From Hyphomicrobiales bacterium (GTDB lineage Bacteria; Pseudomonadota; Alphaproteobacteria; Rhizobiales; Rhizobiaceae), in NCBI GenBank assembly GCA_900473795.1, contig UCMT01000021.1, positions 1 to 64,000 on the forward strand: 64,000 bases of DNA. Reading direction: 5' to 3'. The notes under the pieces are model-generated. The model worked only from the letters and a program-made list of their open reading frames with translations, was not told where the DNA came from and did no database searches. Positions 15,444-26,920 of this stretch are shown here, in pieces (position 1 is the stretch's first letter; each line of letters opens with the position of its first letter). The position numbers and the translations under genes are program-made.

Positions 15444-18400
15444 ATGGGCGCAAAATACAATCCAAAACGAGATCGGCACTTTGAAGTTGTATCCGAGGCC
15501 GGCAAGGCGCTCGGGCTGACCATGCTGTCGCCGGAGATTCTTTTCCGCCGCGCAAGCCATGACGATCTCGAACAATATACGCCGGAGATGCTGGCGCTGA
15601 CCGCCGCCCATGCCTTGAAGGAGGTGAGCCGGAGCGACCGGCCGATCGTCAGCGTCGAATCCGTCGATGGCGTCACGCCCAACGGGACAGAGGTATCGAT
15701 CCTGTCCGTCACCGACCGCAACATGCCGTTCCTTTATGATTCGATCATGGGCGAGGTCACCGCCACCCACCGCGACATTAACCTTGCCATCCATCCCATC
15801 CTGGTGCTTGAAGCTGGAAAGCCGGCCAAGATCTTCGATCCGGAAGAAAAGAGCGATCCGGCCTCACGGATCAGCCATATCGAGATTCACCTTTCCAAGC
15901 TCAGCGATGCCGAAGCGGAGAACCTGAAGGAACGGGTCGGAAACGTTCTCTCTCAGGTGCATCAGGCGGTCGGCGACTGGGCGCAGATGACGACCCTGCT
16001 CGACCAGGCGATGAGCGAGCTCGAGAACCACGCCCCCTCGCGCAGGAAGAACGACCGCGAAGAGGCGCTGGCCTTCCTGCGCTGGCTGCGTGACAGCAAC
16101 TTCACCTTCCTCGGCATGCGCGAATACACCTATTCCGGCAAGGGCGACAATGCCGTGGTCGAGCGCGGCAAGGGCCGGGGCTTGGGCATCCTCTCCAATC
16201 CGGATGTTCGCGTGCTGCGCCAGGGCAAGGACGCAGTGCTGACGACGCCGGAAATCCTCGCCTTCCTCAACGGCCCGGATTTCCTGATCGTCACCAAGGC
16301 GAATGTGAAATCGGTCGTCCATCGCCGCGCCTATATGGACTATGTCGGCGTCAAGCGCTTCGACGAGGCGGGCAATGTCACCGGCGAATTGCGCATCGTC
16401 GGTCTCTTCACCTCCAGCGCCTATACCCGGCCGGCAGCCGACATTCCGCTGCTGCGGTTCAAGGTTGAGAAAATCGTCGATCATTTCGGCTACGATCCGC
16501 AGAGCCATTCTGGCAAGATGCTGGCCAATACACTGGAATCCTACCCGCGCGACGACCTGTTCCAGATCGATATCGGCCTTTTGGCAAGCTTCTGCGAACA
16601 GATCAACGAGCTGGGCGACCGGCCACGCATCCGGGTTCTGCCGCGCATCGACCATTTCGACCGTTTCGTTTCCGTAATTGTCTACGTCCCGCGCGAACAG
16701 TATGATTCCGACGTCCGCGAAAAGATCGGCACCTATCTGAAAACCATCTATGACGGTCGCGTTTCCGCCTACTATCCGGCCTTTCCGGAAGGCGGCCTGG
16801 CGCGGGTGCACTTCATTATCGGCCGCTATGCCGGCAAGACGCCGCGCGTGCCGCAGGCGAAACTGGAAGAGGCCGTGCGCGATATCGTGACGCGCTGGAT
16901 CGACCGGTTCAACCTGCTTGCCCGCCACAAGGGCGTCGAGATCAACGTCAGTGAAGCCTATCAGGCGGCCTTCACGCCTGCGGAAGCCTATGGCGACCTC
17001 GACGATATCGCAGCCTGCCTGCCGAGCGACCGGATCCGCATCGCCTTCTATCAGAAGCGCGGCAGGGATCCGGGAGCATTGGAGCTGAAGATCTTCCATG
17101 CCGGTGAGCCGGTATCGCTCTCGCATCGCGTGCCACTGCTCGAAAACCTGGGTTTCCGGGTGATCAGCGAACAGACGCATGACATCGGCGTCAACGATGC
17201 GGCGGGCGGCCTACGCCTCGTCGTGCTGCACGACATGGAACTCGTCCATCGCGACGGGCTCGTACTCAATCTCGACAAGTCGGGGCCGATGCTGGAGGAA
17301 GCCTATCTCGCCGCCTGGAACGGCCTGATCGAGGATGACAGCTTCAACCGGCTGATCCTGCTTGCCGGCCTGGCGGCCCGCGAAGTGACCGTGCTGCGCG
17401 CCTATGCGCGCTATCTGCGCCAGACCGGCATCACCTATTCTCAGGGCTATCTCGCCGAGACGCTGAACAAGTATCCGGCGATCGCCACCGACATCTTCAA
17501 GCTCTTCGTCACCCGCATGGACCCCGCGCTCGACGACAAGCCGAGGACGAAGCGCACGGCTGCGCTGCTCGCGGCGATCGAGCAGGCGCTGAACGCGGTG
17601 CCGAGCCTCGACGAGGACCAGATCCTGCGCCGTTACGTCAACGTCGTGCAGGCGACGCTGCGCACCAACTATTTCCAGCGGGACGCCAGCGGCAATCCCA
17701 AGCCGATGCTGGCCTTCAAGCTCGACCCCAAGATCCTCGACGGCCTGCCCGAACCGCGCCCGTTCCGCGAAATCTTCGTCTACGGCACCGAGGTCGAAGG
17801 CGTGCACCTGCGTTTCGGCAAGGTGGCGCGCGGCGGCCTACGCTGGTCGGACCGGTCGCAGGACTATCGCACCGAGGTACTCGGCCTCGTCAAGGCGCAG
17901 CAGGTCAAGAACGCCGTCATCGTGCCGGTCGGCGCCAAGGGCGGCTTCTATCCGAAGCAGCTGCCGGTGGGCGGCACGCGCGACGAGATCTTCAAGGCCG
18001 GCACCGAGGCCTACAAGACTTATATCCGCACGCTTTTGTCGATCACCGACAACATCGTCGGCCAGGACGTGGTGCCACCGGCCGATACGCTGCGGCATGA
18101 CGGTGACGATCCGTATTTCGTCGTTGCCGCCGACAAGGGCACCGCGACCTTCTCCGATACGGCCAACGGGCTTGCCCAGGAAGCCGGCTTCTGGCTGGAC
18201 GACGCCTTCGCCTCCGGCGGCTCGGCCGGATATGACCACAAGAAGATGGGCATCACCGCGCGCGGCGCCTGGGAAACCGTCAAGCGGCATTTCCGCGAAA
18301 TGGACATCGACATCCAGACGACGCCCTTCACCGTCGCAGGCGTCGGCGACATGTCGGGCGACGTCTTCGGCAACGGCATGCTTTTGTCGGAAAAGATCAA

Positions 18401-20225
18401 GCTGATCGCTGCGTTCGACCATCGCGACATCTTCATCGATCCGGACCCGGATACCGACCGCTCCTTTGCCGAGCGCAAGCGCATGTTCAACCTGCCGCGC
18501 TCGAGCTGGCAGGACTACGACCGCACGACGCTTTCGGCCGGCGGCATGATCATTCCGCGCACGGAGAAATCCGTGACGCTGACGCCGCAGGCAATGGCAG
18601 CGATCGGCATCGACAAGCAACAGGCAACACCGTTCGAGATCTTGACGGCGATCCTGAAGAGCCCGGTCGATCTGCTCTGGTTCGGTGGCATCGGCACCTA
18701 TGTGCGGGGGCCGAACGAAACGGATGCGGAAGTCGGCGACCGCGCCAACGATCCGATCCGCATCACTGCCGACGAGGTCGGCGCCAAAGTGATCGGCGAA
18801 GGCGCCAATCTCGGCGTCACCCAGCGCGGCCGCATCGCCTTCGGACTCAAGGGCGGCCGCTGCAACTCCGACGCCATCGACAATTCGGCCGGCGTCAACT
18901 CCTCCGACTTCGAGGTCAACATCAAGATCGCGCTGGCTTCGGCCATGCGCGACGGGCGCCTGACACGCGCCAAGCGCAACACCCTGCTCGCCTCTATGAC
19001 CGACGAAGTGGCGACGCTGGTCCTGCGCAACAACTACGAACAGTCGCTGTCGATTTCGCTGACCGAGATGCTCGGCGCCGGCAACCGGACAGCCCTTGCC
19101 CGGCTGATGACAAGGCTGGAGGCCGATGGGCATCTGAACCGCAAGGTGGAAGTGCTGCCCAACGACCAGGCGCTGAGCGAACGCTACCAGAGCGGCAAGG
19201 CGCTGACGCGCGCCGAGATCGGCGTGCTCTTGTCCTATGCCAAGATCGTGCTGTTCGACGAGATCGTCGCCAGCGATCTGCCGGATGATCCCTACTTCCT
19301 GGCGACGCTGCGCGACTACTTCCCGGCGAGGATGCACAAGGCGCATGCCAGCGACATCAACGAACACCGGCTGCGCCGCGAAATCATTGCCACGGTGCTT
19401 GCCAACGATACGATCAACCGCGGCGGCCCGGCCTTCGTCAGTAGCCTCATCGACCAGACCGGCTTCATGCCCGCCGACGTGGTGAAAGCCGCGGTGCTGG
19501 CGCGCGACGGCTATGACCTGACGCGCATCCAAGGCGAGATCGATGCCCTCGACACCATCGTCAGCGGCCGGATCCAGAACGAACTTTACCAGGAAACCGG
19601 GCGTATCTTCGCCATCGTGACCGAGCGGGCGCTCAGGACACGGGCCATCACCGGGCCGCTCGGCGAGGCGGTGGACAAGCTGCGCCAGGCGCTGGCAAAG
19701 CTGAAATCCAGCCTGCATGCCTCGATTCCGGAAGACGCGGCCGAGGAAGCCCGCCAGAAGGCGGCCTATTTCGCCGAGCGCGGGGTGCCGCAAGCCCTGG
19801 CCGATGAGGTCGCCGGCCTGTTCCTGATGACGCTGGTGCCGGAGATCATGCAGATTTCGGCCGAGACCGGCGTGACGCTGGCACGCACGGCACAGAGCTA
19901 TTTCGGCGTCACCCAGAACCTGCGCATCGCCCGGCTTCTGGCCGCAGCCGAGCGTGTTTCGGCGACGGAGCAATATGAGGCGATGGCATTGTCGCGCAGC
20001 ATCAGCGATATCGCCAATGCCCGGCGCGACATCACCATTGCGGCCCTTGCCAACGGGAAATCGGAGAAAAACCCGGTGCTCGCCTGGCAGGATAGCGATC
20101 GCGGCAGGGTCAACCGCATCACCGACCAGTTGGCGCAACTGACGGAGAAGGGCGAAACGACGCTGGCCAAGATCACCGTCGCCGCCGGTCTGCTCAGCGA
20201 TCTTGCACAGGACCGGGCGAGGTGA
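15444..20225 (+). CDS. gdhZ: NAD-specific glutamate dehydrogenase, large 180-kDa class
   Basis: Catalyses NAD-dependent oxidative deamination of glutamate to 2-oxoglutarate and ammonia, a catabolic route for amino acids. The start at 15444 (GGGGAG upstream) gives 1593 residues, the length of the large class also known as GdhZ in Caulobacter, where it modulates FtsZ. The N-terminal regulatory part has ACT-like regions. The catalytic core around residues 730-1200 includes KVARGGLRWSDR, VPVGAKGGFYPK and GVGDMSGDVFGNGML. The NAD-binding FGGIGTYVRG segment follows, then GEGANLGVTQRGRIAF. A helical C-terminal region ends the protein. The upstream gap holds a candidate PHO box. The transporter gene follows closely. 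Confidence 0.96.
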   Translation: MGAKYNPKRDRHFEVVSEAGKALGLTMLSPEILFRRASHDDLEQYTPEMLALTAAHALKEVSRSDRPIVSVESVDGVTPNGTEVSILSVTDRNMPFLYDSIMGEVTATHRDINLAIHPILVLEAGKPAKIFDPEEKSDPASRISHIEIHLSKLSDAEAENLKERVGNVLSQVHQAVGDWAQMTTLLDQAMSELENHAPSRRKNDREEALAFLRWLRDSNFTFLGMREYTYSGKGDNAVVERGKGRGLGILSNPDVRVLRQGKDAVLTTPEILAFLNGPDFLIVTKANVKSVVHRRAYMDYVGVKRFDEAGNVTGELRIVGLFTSSAYTRPAADIPLLRFKVEKIVDHFGYDPQSHSGKMLANTLESYPRDDLFQIDIGLLASFCEQINELGDRPRIRVLPRIDHFDRFVSVIVYVPREQYDSDVREKIGTYLKTIYDGRVSAYYPAFPEGGLARVHFIIGRYAGKTPRVPQAKLEEAVRDIVTRWIDRFNLLARHKGVEINVSEAYQAAFTPAEAYGDLDDIAACLPSDRIRIAFYQKRGRDPGALELKIFHAGEPVSLSHRVPLLENLGFRVISEQTHDIGVNDAAGGLRLVVLHDMELVHRDGLVLNLDKSGPMLEEAYLAAWNGLIEDDSFNRLILLAGLAAREVTVLRAYARYLRQTGITYSQGYLAETLNKYPAIATDIFKLFVTRMDPALDDKPRTKRTAALLAAIEQALNAVPSLDEDQILRRYVNVVQATLRTNYFQRDASGNPKPMLAFKLDPKILDGLPEPRPFREIFVYGTEVEGVHLRFGKVARGGLRWSDRSQDYRTEVLGLVKAQQVKNAVIVPVGAKGGFYPKQLPVGGTRDEIFKAGTEAYKTYIRTLLSITDNIVGQDVVPPADTLRHDGDDPYFVVAADKGTATFSDTANGLAQEAGFWLDDAFASGGSAGYDHKKMGITARGAWETVKRHFREMDIDIQTTPFTVAGVGDMSGDVFGNGMLLSEKIKLIAAFDHRDIFIDPDPDTDRSFAERKRMFNLPRSSWQDYDRTTLSAGGMIIPRTEKSVTLTPQAMAAIGIDKQQATPFEILTAILKSPVDLLWFGGIGTYVRGPNETDAEVGDRANDPIRITADEVGAKVIGEGANLGVTQRGRIAFGLKGGRCNSDAIDNSAGVNSSDFEVNIKIALASAMRDGRLTRAKRNTLLASMTDEVATLVLRNNYEQSLSISLTEMLGAGNRTALARLMTRLEADGHLNRKVEVLPNDQALSERYQSGKALTRAEIGVLLSYAKIVLFDEIVASDLPDDPYFLATLRDYFPARMHKAHASDINEHRLRREIIATVLANDTINRGGPAFVSSLIDQTGFMPADVVKAAVLARDGYDLTRIQGEIDALDTIVSGRIQNELYQETGRIFAIVTERALRTRAITGPLGEAVDKLRQALAKLKSSLHASIPEDAAEEARQKAAYFAERGVPQALADEVAGLFLMTLVPEIMQISAETGVTLARTAQSYFGVTQNLRIARLLAAAERVSATEQYEAMALSRSISDIANARRDITIAALANGKSEKNPVLAWQDSDRGRVNRITDQLAQLTEKGETTLAKITVAAGLLSDLAQDRAR

Positions 20226-20268
20226 CACTGTCTGCGCCGAACAGGCGGAGCAGACAGTGGAGAATCAA

Positions 20269-21660
20269 GTGAGCAGCATCACCGCAGAGGCCGGCGACGA
20301 GCCAAGAGTATCGCGCGCCGGCCTTCTCGGCTGGATGCTGTTCGACTGGGCGGCGCAGCCCTTCTTCACGGTGGTCATTACCTTCATCTTCGGCCCCTAT
20401 TTCGTTTCCCGGCTCACGGACGATCCGGTGCATGGCCAGGCTATGTGGGGCTATACCATCACCATATCCGGGTTCATCATCGCGATATTGTCGCCAGTGC
20501 TGGGCTCGATCGCCGACGCGACCGGCACGCGCAAACCCTGGATCGCCTTCTTCGCGGTGATCAAGATCGCGTCGCTGGCGGCACTCTGGTTCGCCGTGCC
20601 GGGATCGCCGCTGCTCTATCCGTTCATCTTCATCATCCTCGCCTCGATCGCGGCGGAATTCTCGATCGTCTTCAACGATTCGATGATGCCGCGGCTGGTG
20701 AGCGAAAGCCAGATCGGCCGGATTTCCAACATCGCCTGGGGACTGGGCTATCTCGGCGGCATGATCGTGCTGATCGCCGTGGTCACGCTTCTGGCCGGAA
20801 GCCCTGAATCCGGCAAAACAATTCTTGGAATGGACCCGCTGTTCGGGCTCGATCCGGCGACCGGCGCCGATGCGCGCGTGACCGGGCCGATCTCGGCCGT
20901 CTGGTATCTGGTCTTCATCCTGCCGATGTTCCTGTTCACACCCGACGCGCAGCGGGTGTCGGTGCCGGCGGCCGTTGCCGTGCGCAGCGGCCTTGCAGAG
21001 CTTCGGCACACGATCGGCGAATTGCGGGAACGATCGGGCATTCTGCGGTTTCTGGTGGCGCGAATGATCTTTCAGGATGGCGTCAACGGGCTTCTGGCAC
21101 TCGGCGGCACGTTTGCAGCCGGCATGTTTGCCTGGCAGACGGTCGAACTTGGCGTCTATGGCATCATTCTCAATGTCGTGGCGATCGGCGGATGCCTCTA
21201 TGCCAGCCACCTTGACGCCAAGCTCGGCTCGAAGGTGATCGTCACTGCGAGCCTCATCTGCCTGACGATTGCGACGCTCGGCATCGTCTCGACCGGCCCC
21301 GGTTTCACGCTGTTCGGGCTGCTGCAACTGCCGGCCACCGATGCCGGCGGCCTTTTCGGCACCGCCGCGGAAAAGGCCTATATCGTCTTTGGACTGTTGG
21401 TCGGCGTCGCCTTCGGCCCGGTGCAGGCCTCGTCGCGCTCCTATCTGGCCCGCAGCGTCAGCGCCGATGAGGCGGGACGCTATTTCGGCCTCTATGCCCT
21501 TTCGGGCCGCGCGACCTCGTTTCTCGCACCGGCCTCGGTCGCGACCATCACGCTCGCAACGGGATCGGCCCGCATCGGCATGATGGCGCTGGTGGCGTTT
21601 CTGGCGGTGGGGCTCTTGATCCTGCTGCGCACTCCTTATCCGGCGAACAGGGCGGCATGA
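20269..21660 (+). CDS. MFS transporter, UMF1 (BtlA-like) family
   Basis: A 12-TM permease of the COG2270 group. Visible landmarks are GWMLFDWAAQPFFTVVITFIFGPYF in TM1, SPVLGSIADATGTRKPW in loop 2-3, and a fixed SNIAWGLGYLGGMIVL helix. The C-terminal VQASSRSYLARSVSADEAGRYFGLYALSGRATSFLAP is characteristic. I chose the GTG at 20269, preceded by GGAG, which gives 463 residues and clears the dehydrogenase stop by 43 bases. An ATG at 20203 would overlap that gene. The substrate is unknown. Co-direction with the dehydrogenase suggests a shared transcript. Confidence 0.85.
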   Translation: MSSITAEAGDEPRVSRAGLLGWMLFDWAAQPFFTVVITFIFGPYFVSRLTDDPVHGQAMWGYTITISGFIIAILSPVLGSIADATGTRKPWIAFFAVIKIASLAALWFAVPGSPLLYPFIFIILASIAAEFSIVFNDSMMPRLVSESQIGRISNIAWGLGYLGGMIVLIAVVTLLAGSPESGKTILGMDPLFGLDPATGADARVTGPISAVWYLVFILPMFLFTPDAQRVSVPAAVAVRSGLAELRHTIGELRERSGILRFLVARMIFQDGVNGLLALGGTFAAGMFAWQTVELGVYGIILNVVAIGGCLYASHLDAKLGSKVIVTASLICLTIATLGIVSTGPGFTLFGLLQLPATDAGGLFGTAAEKAYIVFGLLVGVAFGPVQASSRSYLARSVSADEAGRYFGLYALSGRATSFLAPASVATITLATGSARIGMMALVAFLAVGLLILLRTPYPANRAA

Positions 21661-21695
21661 GGAGAGCAAGGCGGTAGTTGCTTGAGAGTTCAACA

Positions 21696-21778
21696 CTCTC
21701 CGTCATCCTCGGGTCAAGCCCGAGGATCCATTTCCCAGGCGCGTGGATGGTCGGGGCAAGCCCGACCATGACGGAGAG
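21696..21778. repeat. Complete cloverleaf intergenic repeat
   Basis: An outer 11-bp perfect stem (21696-21706 with 21768-21778) encloses two 7-bp hairpins (21707-21713 with 21719-21725, and 21749-21755 with 21761-21767). Each hairpin has a loop containing CAAG. The half copy at 13309-13346 is from the same family. It lies between the convergent MFS and purH genes. Confidence 0.75.
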
Positions 21779-21851
21779 GAGAGCTTGGCGCCCGACACCA
21801 TACCCTTTCTCGCCAGCGGCCCCACGAATGAACCGCTCTAGCGACCCGCCT

Positions 21852-23465
21852 TCAATGGCGGAAATGGCGCATCCCGGTGAAGACCATGGCCACGCCGGCT
21901 TCGTCGGCGGCGGCGATGACTTCCGGGTCACGCATCGAGCCACCCGGCTGGATGACGGCAGTGGCGCCGGCGGCGATCATCGAGAGCAGGCCGTCGGCGA
22001 ACGGCAGGAAGGCCTCCGAGGCAACCGCCGAGCCGCGCGTCAAGGGTGCGGGCAGGCCGAGCGCCCTGGCCACTTCCTCGGCCTTGAGGCCGGCGATGCG
22101 GGCCGAATCGACGCGACTCATCTGGCCGGCGCCGATGCCGACCGTCTGGCCGTCCTTGGCATAGACCACGGCATTGGACTTCACGTGCTTTGCCACCTTG
22201 AAGGCAAACTTCATGTCTTCCAGTTCCTGCGCGGTCGGCGCGCGCCTGGTGACGACCTTCAGCTCGAGGTCCTCGACCATGCCGTTGTCGCGGGTCTGCA
22301 CCAGCAGGCCGCCGGCGACGGTTTTCGCCGCAAGGCCCGGCACGCGCGGATCGGGCAGGGCGCCGGTGACGAGCAGGCGCAGGTTCGGCTTGGCGGCGAT
22401 GACGACCTTGGCAGCATCGCTGACCGAGGGAGCGATGATGACCTCGGTGAACAGCTTGACGATTTCTTCCGCCGTGACGCCGTCGAGCTCCTGGTTGAGC
22501 GCGATGATACCGCCGAAGGCCGAAGTGGAATCGCAGGCGAGCGCCCGCTCATAGGCCTCGAGCAGGGTCGCACCCGTCGCGACGCCGCAGGGATTGGCAT
22601 GCTTGATGATGGCGCAGGCCGGCGCCTTTTCCGGCAGGAACTCGGCGACGAGCTCGAAGGCCGCGTCGGTGTCGTTGATATTGTTGTAGGAAAGCTGCTT
22701 GCCCTGCAAAAGGGTCGCCGTCGCGACGCCCGGGCGGTTTTCGCCGGTCAGGTAGAATCCGGCTTTCTGATGCGGATTCTCGCCGTAGCGCATCTCTTCC
22801 TTCAAGACGCCGCCGATGGTGCGGTGGAGCGGCATCGGCGTATCAAGAACCTCGGCGAACCAGCCGGAAATGGCGGTGTCGTAAGCTGCCGTGCGGGCAT
22901 AGGCCTTGGCGGCCATCTGCCGGCGGAAACCGAAGGAGGTGGCTGCACCGTTGCCCAACTCGGCGATCAGCGCCTCATAGTCGGCGGCGTCGGTGATGAC
23001 GGTGACATAGGCATGGTTCTTGGCCGAGGCGCGGATCATCGCCGGGCCGCCGATATCGATGTTTTCAACCGTCGTCGGGTAGTCGCCGCCCTTCGCGCGG
23101 ACTTCCTCGAACGGATAGAGATTGATGACCGCCAGATCGATGCCGGTGATGCCATGCGTCGTCATGGCCTGCACATGGTCCTCGTCGTCGCGGATCGCCA
23201 GAAGGCCGCCATGGACGCCCGGATGCAGGGTCTTGACGCGGCCATCCATGACCTCCGGAAAACCGGTGAGGTCGGAGACATCGGTAACCGGCAGGCCCGC
23301 TTCGGCCAGCGTCTTGTGCGTACCGCCGGTCGAGACCAGATGGATGCCCTTCTGGTGCAGCGAACGGGCAAGCTCGACGATGCCGGTCTTGTCGGAGACC
23401 GAGAGCAAAGCGGTGCGGATCGTCACCTGATCGGGGGCGGGAATTTTCTTGGAGGCGACAGCCAT
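21852..23465 (-). CDS. purH: Bifunctional AICAR formyltransferase / IMP cyclohydrolase
   Basis: Performs the last two steps of purine synthesis, transferring formyl to AICAR and closing the ring to IMP. Start 23465 is the second of two adjacent ATGs after AAGGAG, giving 537 residues, the family length. The N-terminal MGS-like cyclohydrolase domain begins [20 protein letters not shown] and contains [13 protein letters not shown]. The transformylase domain contains [13 protein letters not shown], the catalytic-Lys motif KHANPCG, and [10 protein letters not shown]. The end motif [17 protein letters not shown] is intact. It follows the heparinase-family gene by 122 bases in the same direction. 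Confidence 0.97.
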   Translation of the reverse strand: MAVASKKIPAPDQVTIRTALLSVSDKTGIVELARSLHQKGIHLVSTGGTHKTLAEAGLPVTDVSDLTGFPEVMDGRVKTLHPGVHGGLLAIRDDEDHVQAMTTHGITGIDLAVINLYPFEEVRAKGGDYPTTVENIDIGGPAMIRASAKNHAYVTVITDAADYEALIAELGNGAATSFGFRRQMAAKAYARTAAYDTAISGWFAEVLDTPMPLHRTIGGVLKEEMRYGENPHQKAGFYLTGENRPGVATATLLQGKQLSYNNINDTDAAFELVAEFLPEKAPACAIIKHANPCGVATGATLLEAYERALACDSTSAFGGIIALNQELDGVTAEEIVKLFTEVIIAPSVSDAAKVVIAAKPNLRLLVTGALPDPRVPGLAAKTVAGGLLVQTRDNGMVEDLELKVVTRRAPTAQELEDMKFAFKVAKHVKSNAVVYAKDGQTVGIGAGQMSRVDSARIAGLKAEEVARALGLPAPLTRGSAVASEAFLPFADGLLSMIAAGATAVIQPGGSMRDPEVIAAADEAGVAMVFTGMRHFRH

Positions 23466-23587
23466 CATCAAGCTCCTTGTGCGGTGCCGGATATCGGGAG
23501 GTCTTCCGGCAAATGTCCGCCTGCCGTTAGCACAGCTTTCCCCATGAAGGAACCGTTTGATTCGCCTGGGCGCCGCTTGCCGGGTTG

Positions 23588-25273
23588 TCACGCTTCGCGC
23601 GACAAAATCCACTGGATTTCAGGCACGGAGGCGGCAGCGAAGGTTATGGTGATCTGCGACGTCTTGCGTACGCCGGAAGGGTCGGCGAAGAAAATGTCTT
23701 CTTCGATCGCCACCTCGCTGTCGCGGCAGGTGAACAGCCAGGTTTCGCCATCGGTCGCCGCAAGATAGACCTCGTGCGGACTGTGCTGGCGCAAATTGAT
23801 CGCCGGATGGATATGAAAGCGGGCAACGGCAATCGCCGTATTGGTGTCCGCCGGATCCGTGCCGTCCGGCTGGAACAACCGGTCGCGGCCGCGCACCGCA
23901 CTTCCCTGGCCGTTCACGCTGATATCGCGCTCATGCATCAGGCCGCAAGACTGGGCATAGCCGTCATGGCTGGCGATGACCGCATCCGGCTGGCCATCCT
24001 CCTCCTGCCGGCGCAGGGCGACCTTGGAGACGCCGCCGGTGACGATGGGGCCGAGGAAATGCGATTCCGACAGTCGCGAGGACGAGCGGTCGTTGATGGT
24101 GACGGTCGAATGCGCTGCCGTCAGCCGCGCCAGCTGGCGGAATCGTTCGCCGGCAAACTTTGGCGATCCCGAGTTGATGATGAAGCGATGCTTGCCCGAG
24201 GACATTTCGAACGACAGGCAGCCGGCATGGGCGGTGCGCGACAATTCCGGCGAAAGCGGCAGTCCAGTATCGACGATGACAACGACATTGTTCGCGGCCA
24301 GGCGCTGATAGTTGATATGCGGCAGGGCCTTGAACGGCGCGCCGGCCGTCTCGTCATACCTCAGGACAGCCATCAGCTCGTTGGCGAGCGTCGCGGTGGC
24401 GCCGTTGAACAACGCAAGCTCCCCACCCTGATGGCGGAAGAACCGCAGAGCCGGATACATCCGGTCGATGCAGGGAATGAGCTTGGCGGGGACATCATGG
24501 CCGAGATTGACATAGGTCTGGCGCAGCGGCAGCAGGTCAAGGAGCAGCTCGAGCCCGGTGCGCGGATTGCGCGAGCTGTGGCCACCATCCGGCAGGATCT
24601 GTCGATCAAGCTCAAGATCGAGATTGCGGGCGGCCTTGCGGATCGCCGATTCCGACGCGGGCATGGCGACGGAGGCCATGGCCAGGGCGATGCGCACCCG
24701 CAGCCGCGCTTCGCCGTCGCAGGCTGTATCGGCGACGTGGCGCAGATACCGAACCTGAAAGGCAAGATTTTTCAGGAAGCGGCGATAGAAGCCATGCTCG
24801 GCATTGCGCAGGATGATCGGCGAATGCGACAGCCAGGCGATCAGGCGCTGGGCAATGATTTCCGGTTCCCAGGCGATACCATCGATAAAGCGGCCCCGCG
24901 TGGCGATCCAGTCGTTGACGACATGGCGCAACCGGACAAAAGCTTCCTCTTCCTTCACTGCACGCATATGGCGAACCCAGCCGAAGGAATGCAGCCGGAC
25001 GGCAAATTCGCGCGAGGGCAGGTCGATTTCGAAGGGCGATTCGCCTTCCGTATCGAGCACCCGGCCCGCCAGGGGAAAACGGCCCTGCAGGATTTCTTCG
25101 GCGACGAAGGGATCGACGGCCCGCAGATCGGTCGGCGCGACGATCAGGCGATCGGGAGTGGTGCCCGTGAAGCGAAACGCCGTGTTGCGGCCCAAGGCAA
25201 GGCGGCGCGAGAAGCGGCGCCAGCCCTCACGCAGATACAGATAGAGAAGCCTTTGCCGGTCCGAAATGCGCAT
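23588..25273 (-). CDS. Heparinase II/III-family protein
   Basis: About 561 residues from the ATG at 25273; the in-frame TTG start 14 codons earlier is less likely. The N-terminal half resembles the alpha-helical toroid of polysaccharide lyases ([34 protein letters not shown]). The C-terminal half, from [15 protein letters not shown], is a beta-sandwich with [15 protein letters not shown]. It has no recognisable signal peptide, so cytoplasmic or inner-membrane action is uncertain. Family members cleave acidic polysaccharides by beta-elimination. The linkage rsmB-this gene-purH is a conserved rhizobial arrangement as far as I know. The substrate is not determinable. Confidence 0.85.
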   Translation of the reverse strand: MRISDRQRLLYLYLREGWRRFSRRLALGRNTAFRFTGTTPDRLIVAPTDLRAVDPFVAEEILQGRFPLAGRVLDTEGESPFEIDLPSREFAVRLHSFGWVRHMRAVKEEEAFVRLRHVVNDWIATRGRFIDGIAWEPEIIAQRLIAWLSHSPIILRNAEHGFYRRFLKNLAFQVRYLRHVADTACDGEARLRVRIALAMASVAMPASESAIRKAARNLDLELDRQILPDGGHSSRNPRTGLELLLDLLPLRQTYVNLGHDVPAKLIPCIDRMYPALRFFRHQGGELALFNGATATLANELMAVLRYDETAGAPFKALPHINYQRLAANNVVVIVDTGLPLSPELSRTAHAGCLSFEMSSGKHRFIINSGSPKFAGERFRQLARLTAAHSTVTINDRSSSRLSESHFLGPIVTGGVSKVALRRQEEDGQPDAVIASHDGYAQSCGLMHERDISVNGQGSAVRGRDRLFQPDGTDPADTNTAIAVARFHIHPAINLRQHSPHEVYLAATDGETWLFTCRDSEVAIEEDIFFADPSGVRKTSQITITFAAASVPEIQWILSREA

Positions 25274-25501
25274 CGCTGAGCCCGTGTGCCTCCCCACTCC
25301 CGGACCGGGCTTCAAACCGCATCAACTAATCGGAATGATTGCTGTCCGCACCAGATACTACCAGGACCACGATCGTGCCTAAAAAGTCATTAAACTTTTA
25401 TGCATCGTGCCGGTATTGTTAGGCAAACGCACTGAATCCGTCAATTGACCGACGAAATCTGCCTGTTGACGACGGATAGTCTGTGGGCACAATGTCGCGC
25501 A

Positions 25502-26920
25502 TCATATCTTGCGGCGCAAAACGACGGCATAAAAGCCATCCAGGCCACCGGAAAAGCCGTCCTGCGGCGCAATCATTGCCGGGGTCGTGCGAAATTCGCC
25601 GAGCGGCGTGATCGCATCTTCCAAGCCGGGCCAATCCGCCGGATCGATCGCGACCCGGTCGCAATGTCCTTCGCCAAGCACGCGTTCGGTAACCTCTTCG
25701 CCCTCGCGCTTGTCGAGCGAGCAGTTGGAGAAGACGACGAGACCGCCCGGTTTGACCAGGGTCAGCGCGTGGCGCAGCAGCTTTTCCTGCAACAGGGCCA
25801 GTTTCTCGATGTCTTCCGGACCCTTGGTCCACAAAACGTCCGGATGGCGGCGGATCGTCCCGGTCGAGGAACAGGGCGCATCGAGCAGGGCAGCATCGTA
25901 CAGCTCCTCTGTCCGGAAATCCGCCATGTTGATTTCCTGTGTCGCAGCTTCGAGCCCGAGACGGGCGAGATTGCCCTGCAGACGCTTGAGGCGGCTTGCC
26001 GACTGGTCGAGCGCGGTGACATTGGCGCCGGCCAGAATGAGCTGCGCCGTCTTGCCACCCGGCGCCGCGCAAAGATCGACCACGCGTTTGCCGGCCAGCG
26101 CGCCGAAGAGCTTCGCGGGAAGGGCTGCGGCGGCATCCTGCACCCACCATTCGCCATCATCAAAGCCCGAAAGGGTCGGCACCGCGCCGGAAAACCCGGC
26201 AAGACGCACGGAACCGGTCGGCAGGACACGCCCATTGAGACGCTGCGCCCATCCTTGCGCGTCCGACTTGACGGTCACGTCGATAGCCGCAGGGGTAAGC
26301 AGCGCATCGGCGATACGGGCGGCTTCCTCGGCGCCATAGTAGCCGACCAGCCTTTTATGGAACCATGCCGGAATCGCCGGGATCGTTTCGCCAACCGTTG
26401 CGAGCAGCTGCTTTTTTTCGCGGGAAAGGCGGCGCAAAACCGCATTAACCAAACTGGCGAAGCGCTTGTTGCGCGGGTCGGTCTGCGCCTGTTCGACGGC
26501 CAGATCGACCGCGGAATGATCCGGAATATCGAGATAGAGGATTTGCGCGGCCGCGACGACCAGAACATGATCCAGTGCCCGCGCGCCCTCCGGCAGCGGC
26601 GTCTGCAGCAGCGAGCCGATCATGGCCTCGATGCGGGGCAACTGGCGCAAGGCCGAATTCAGGATCGCCCGCACCAGCGCGCGATCGGCCTCATTGAGCT
26701 CGCGATAGACCGGGTTGCCGTTGGCGGCATCGAGCATGCCATCCAGCGAGGTCTTGCGATCGACAACGGCGGCCAGCATCTTTGCCGCTGCCTGCCGGGC
26801 CTTGAGACCGGGCTTGTCGCTGCGCGCAAAAGCCGGATTTTCCAGGCCTTTCTGAACGGAGCCGGGCTTGCGGTTATTTCGTTTCGGATGCGAAGCGGTT
26901 TTGTTTTCGTCTGACGTCAA
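25502..26920 (-). CDS. rsmB: RsmB/NOP-family rRNA cytosine methyltransferase
   Basis: Predicted 16S rRNA m5C methyltransferase using SAM. The 472 residues contain an N-terminal NusB-like RNA-binding domain ([22 protein letters not shown], near 40-170) and then a Rossmann methyltransferase domain. Motif I is [19 protein letters not shown]. Motif [22 protein letters not shown] and motif [16 protein letters not shown] each carry a catalytic cysteine. The basic N-terminal tail ([10 protein letters not shown]) is extra. Its ATG overlaps the end of htpX by four bases, so the two are cotranscribed, with htpX first. Confidence 0.94.
   Translation of the reverse strand: MTSDENKTASHPKRNNRKPGSVQKGLENPAFARSDKPGLKARQAAAKMLAAVVDRKTSLDGMLDAANGNPVYRELNEADRALVRAILNSALRQLPRIEAMIGSLLQTPLPEGARALDHVLVVAAAQILYLDIPDHSAVDLAVEQAQTDPRNKRFASLVNAVLRRLSREKKQLLATVGETIPAIPAWFHKRLVGYYGAEEAARIADALLTPAAIDVTVKSDAQGWAQRLNGRVLPTGSVRLAGFSGAVPTLSGFDDGEWWVQDAAAALPAKLFGALAGKRVVDLCAAPGGKTAQLILAGANVTALDQSASRLKRLQGNLARLGLEAATQEINMADFRTEELYDAALLDAPCSSTGTIRRHPDVLWTKGPEDIEKLALLQEKLLRHALTLVKPGGLVVFSNCSLDKREGEEVTERVLGEGHCDRVAIDPADWPGLEDAITPLGEFRTTPAMIAPQDGFSGGLDGFYAVVLRRKI

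Noticed and set aside
17838..20228. 796-codon open frame opposite the glutamate dehydrogenase
   Set aside because: Antisense shadow of strongly conserved coding sequence; composition is biased to Arg/Gly/His/Asp and no motif is visible.
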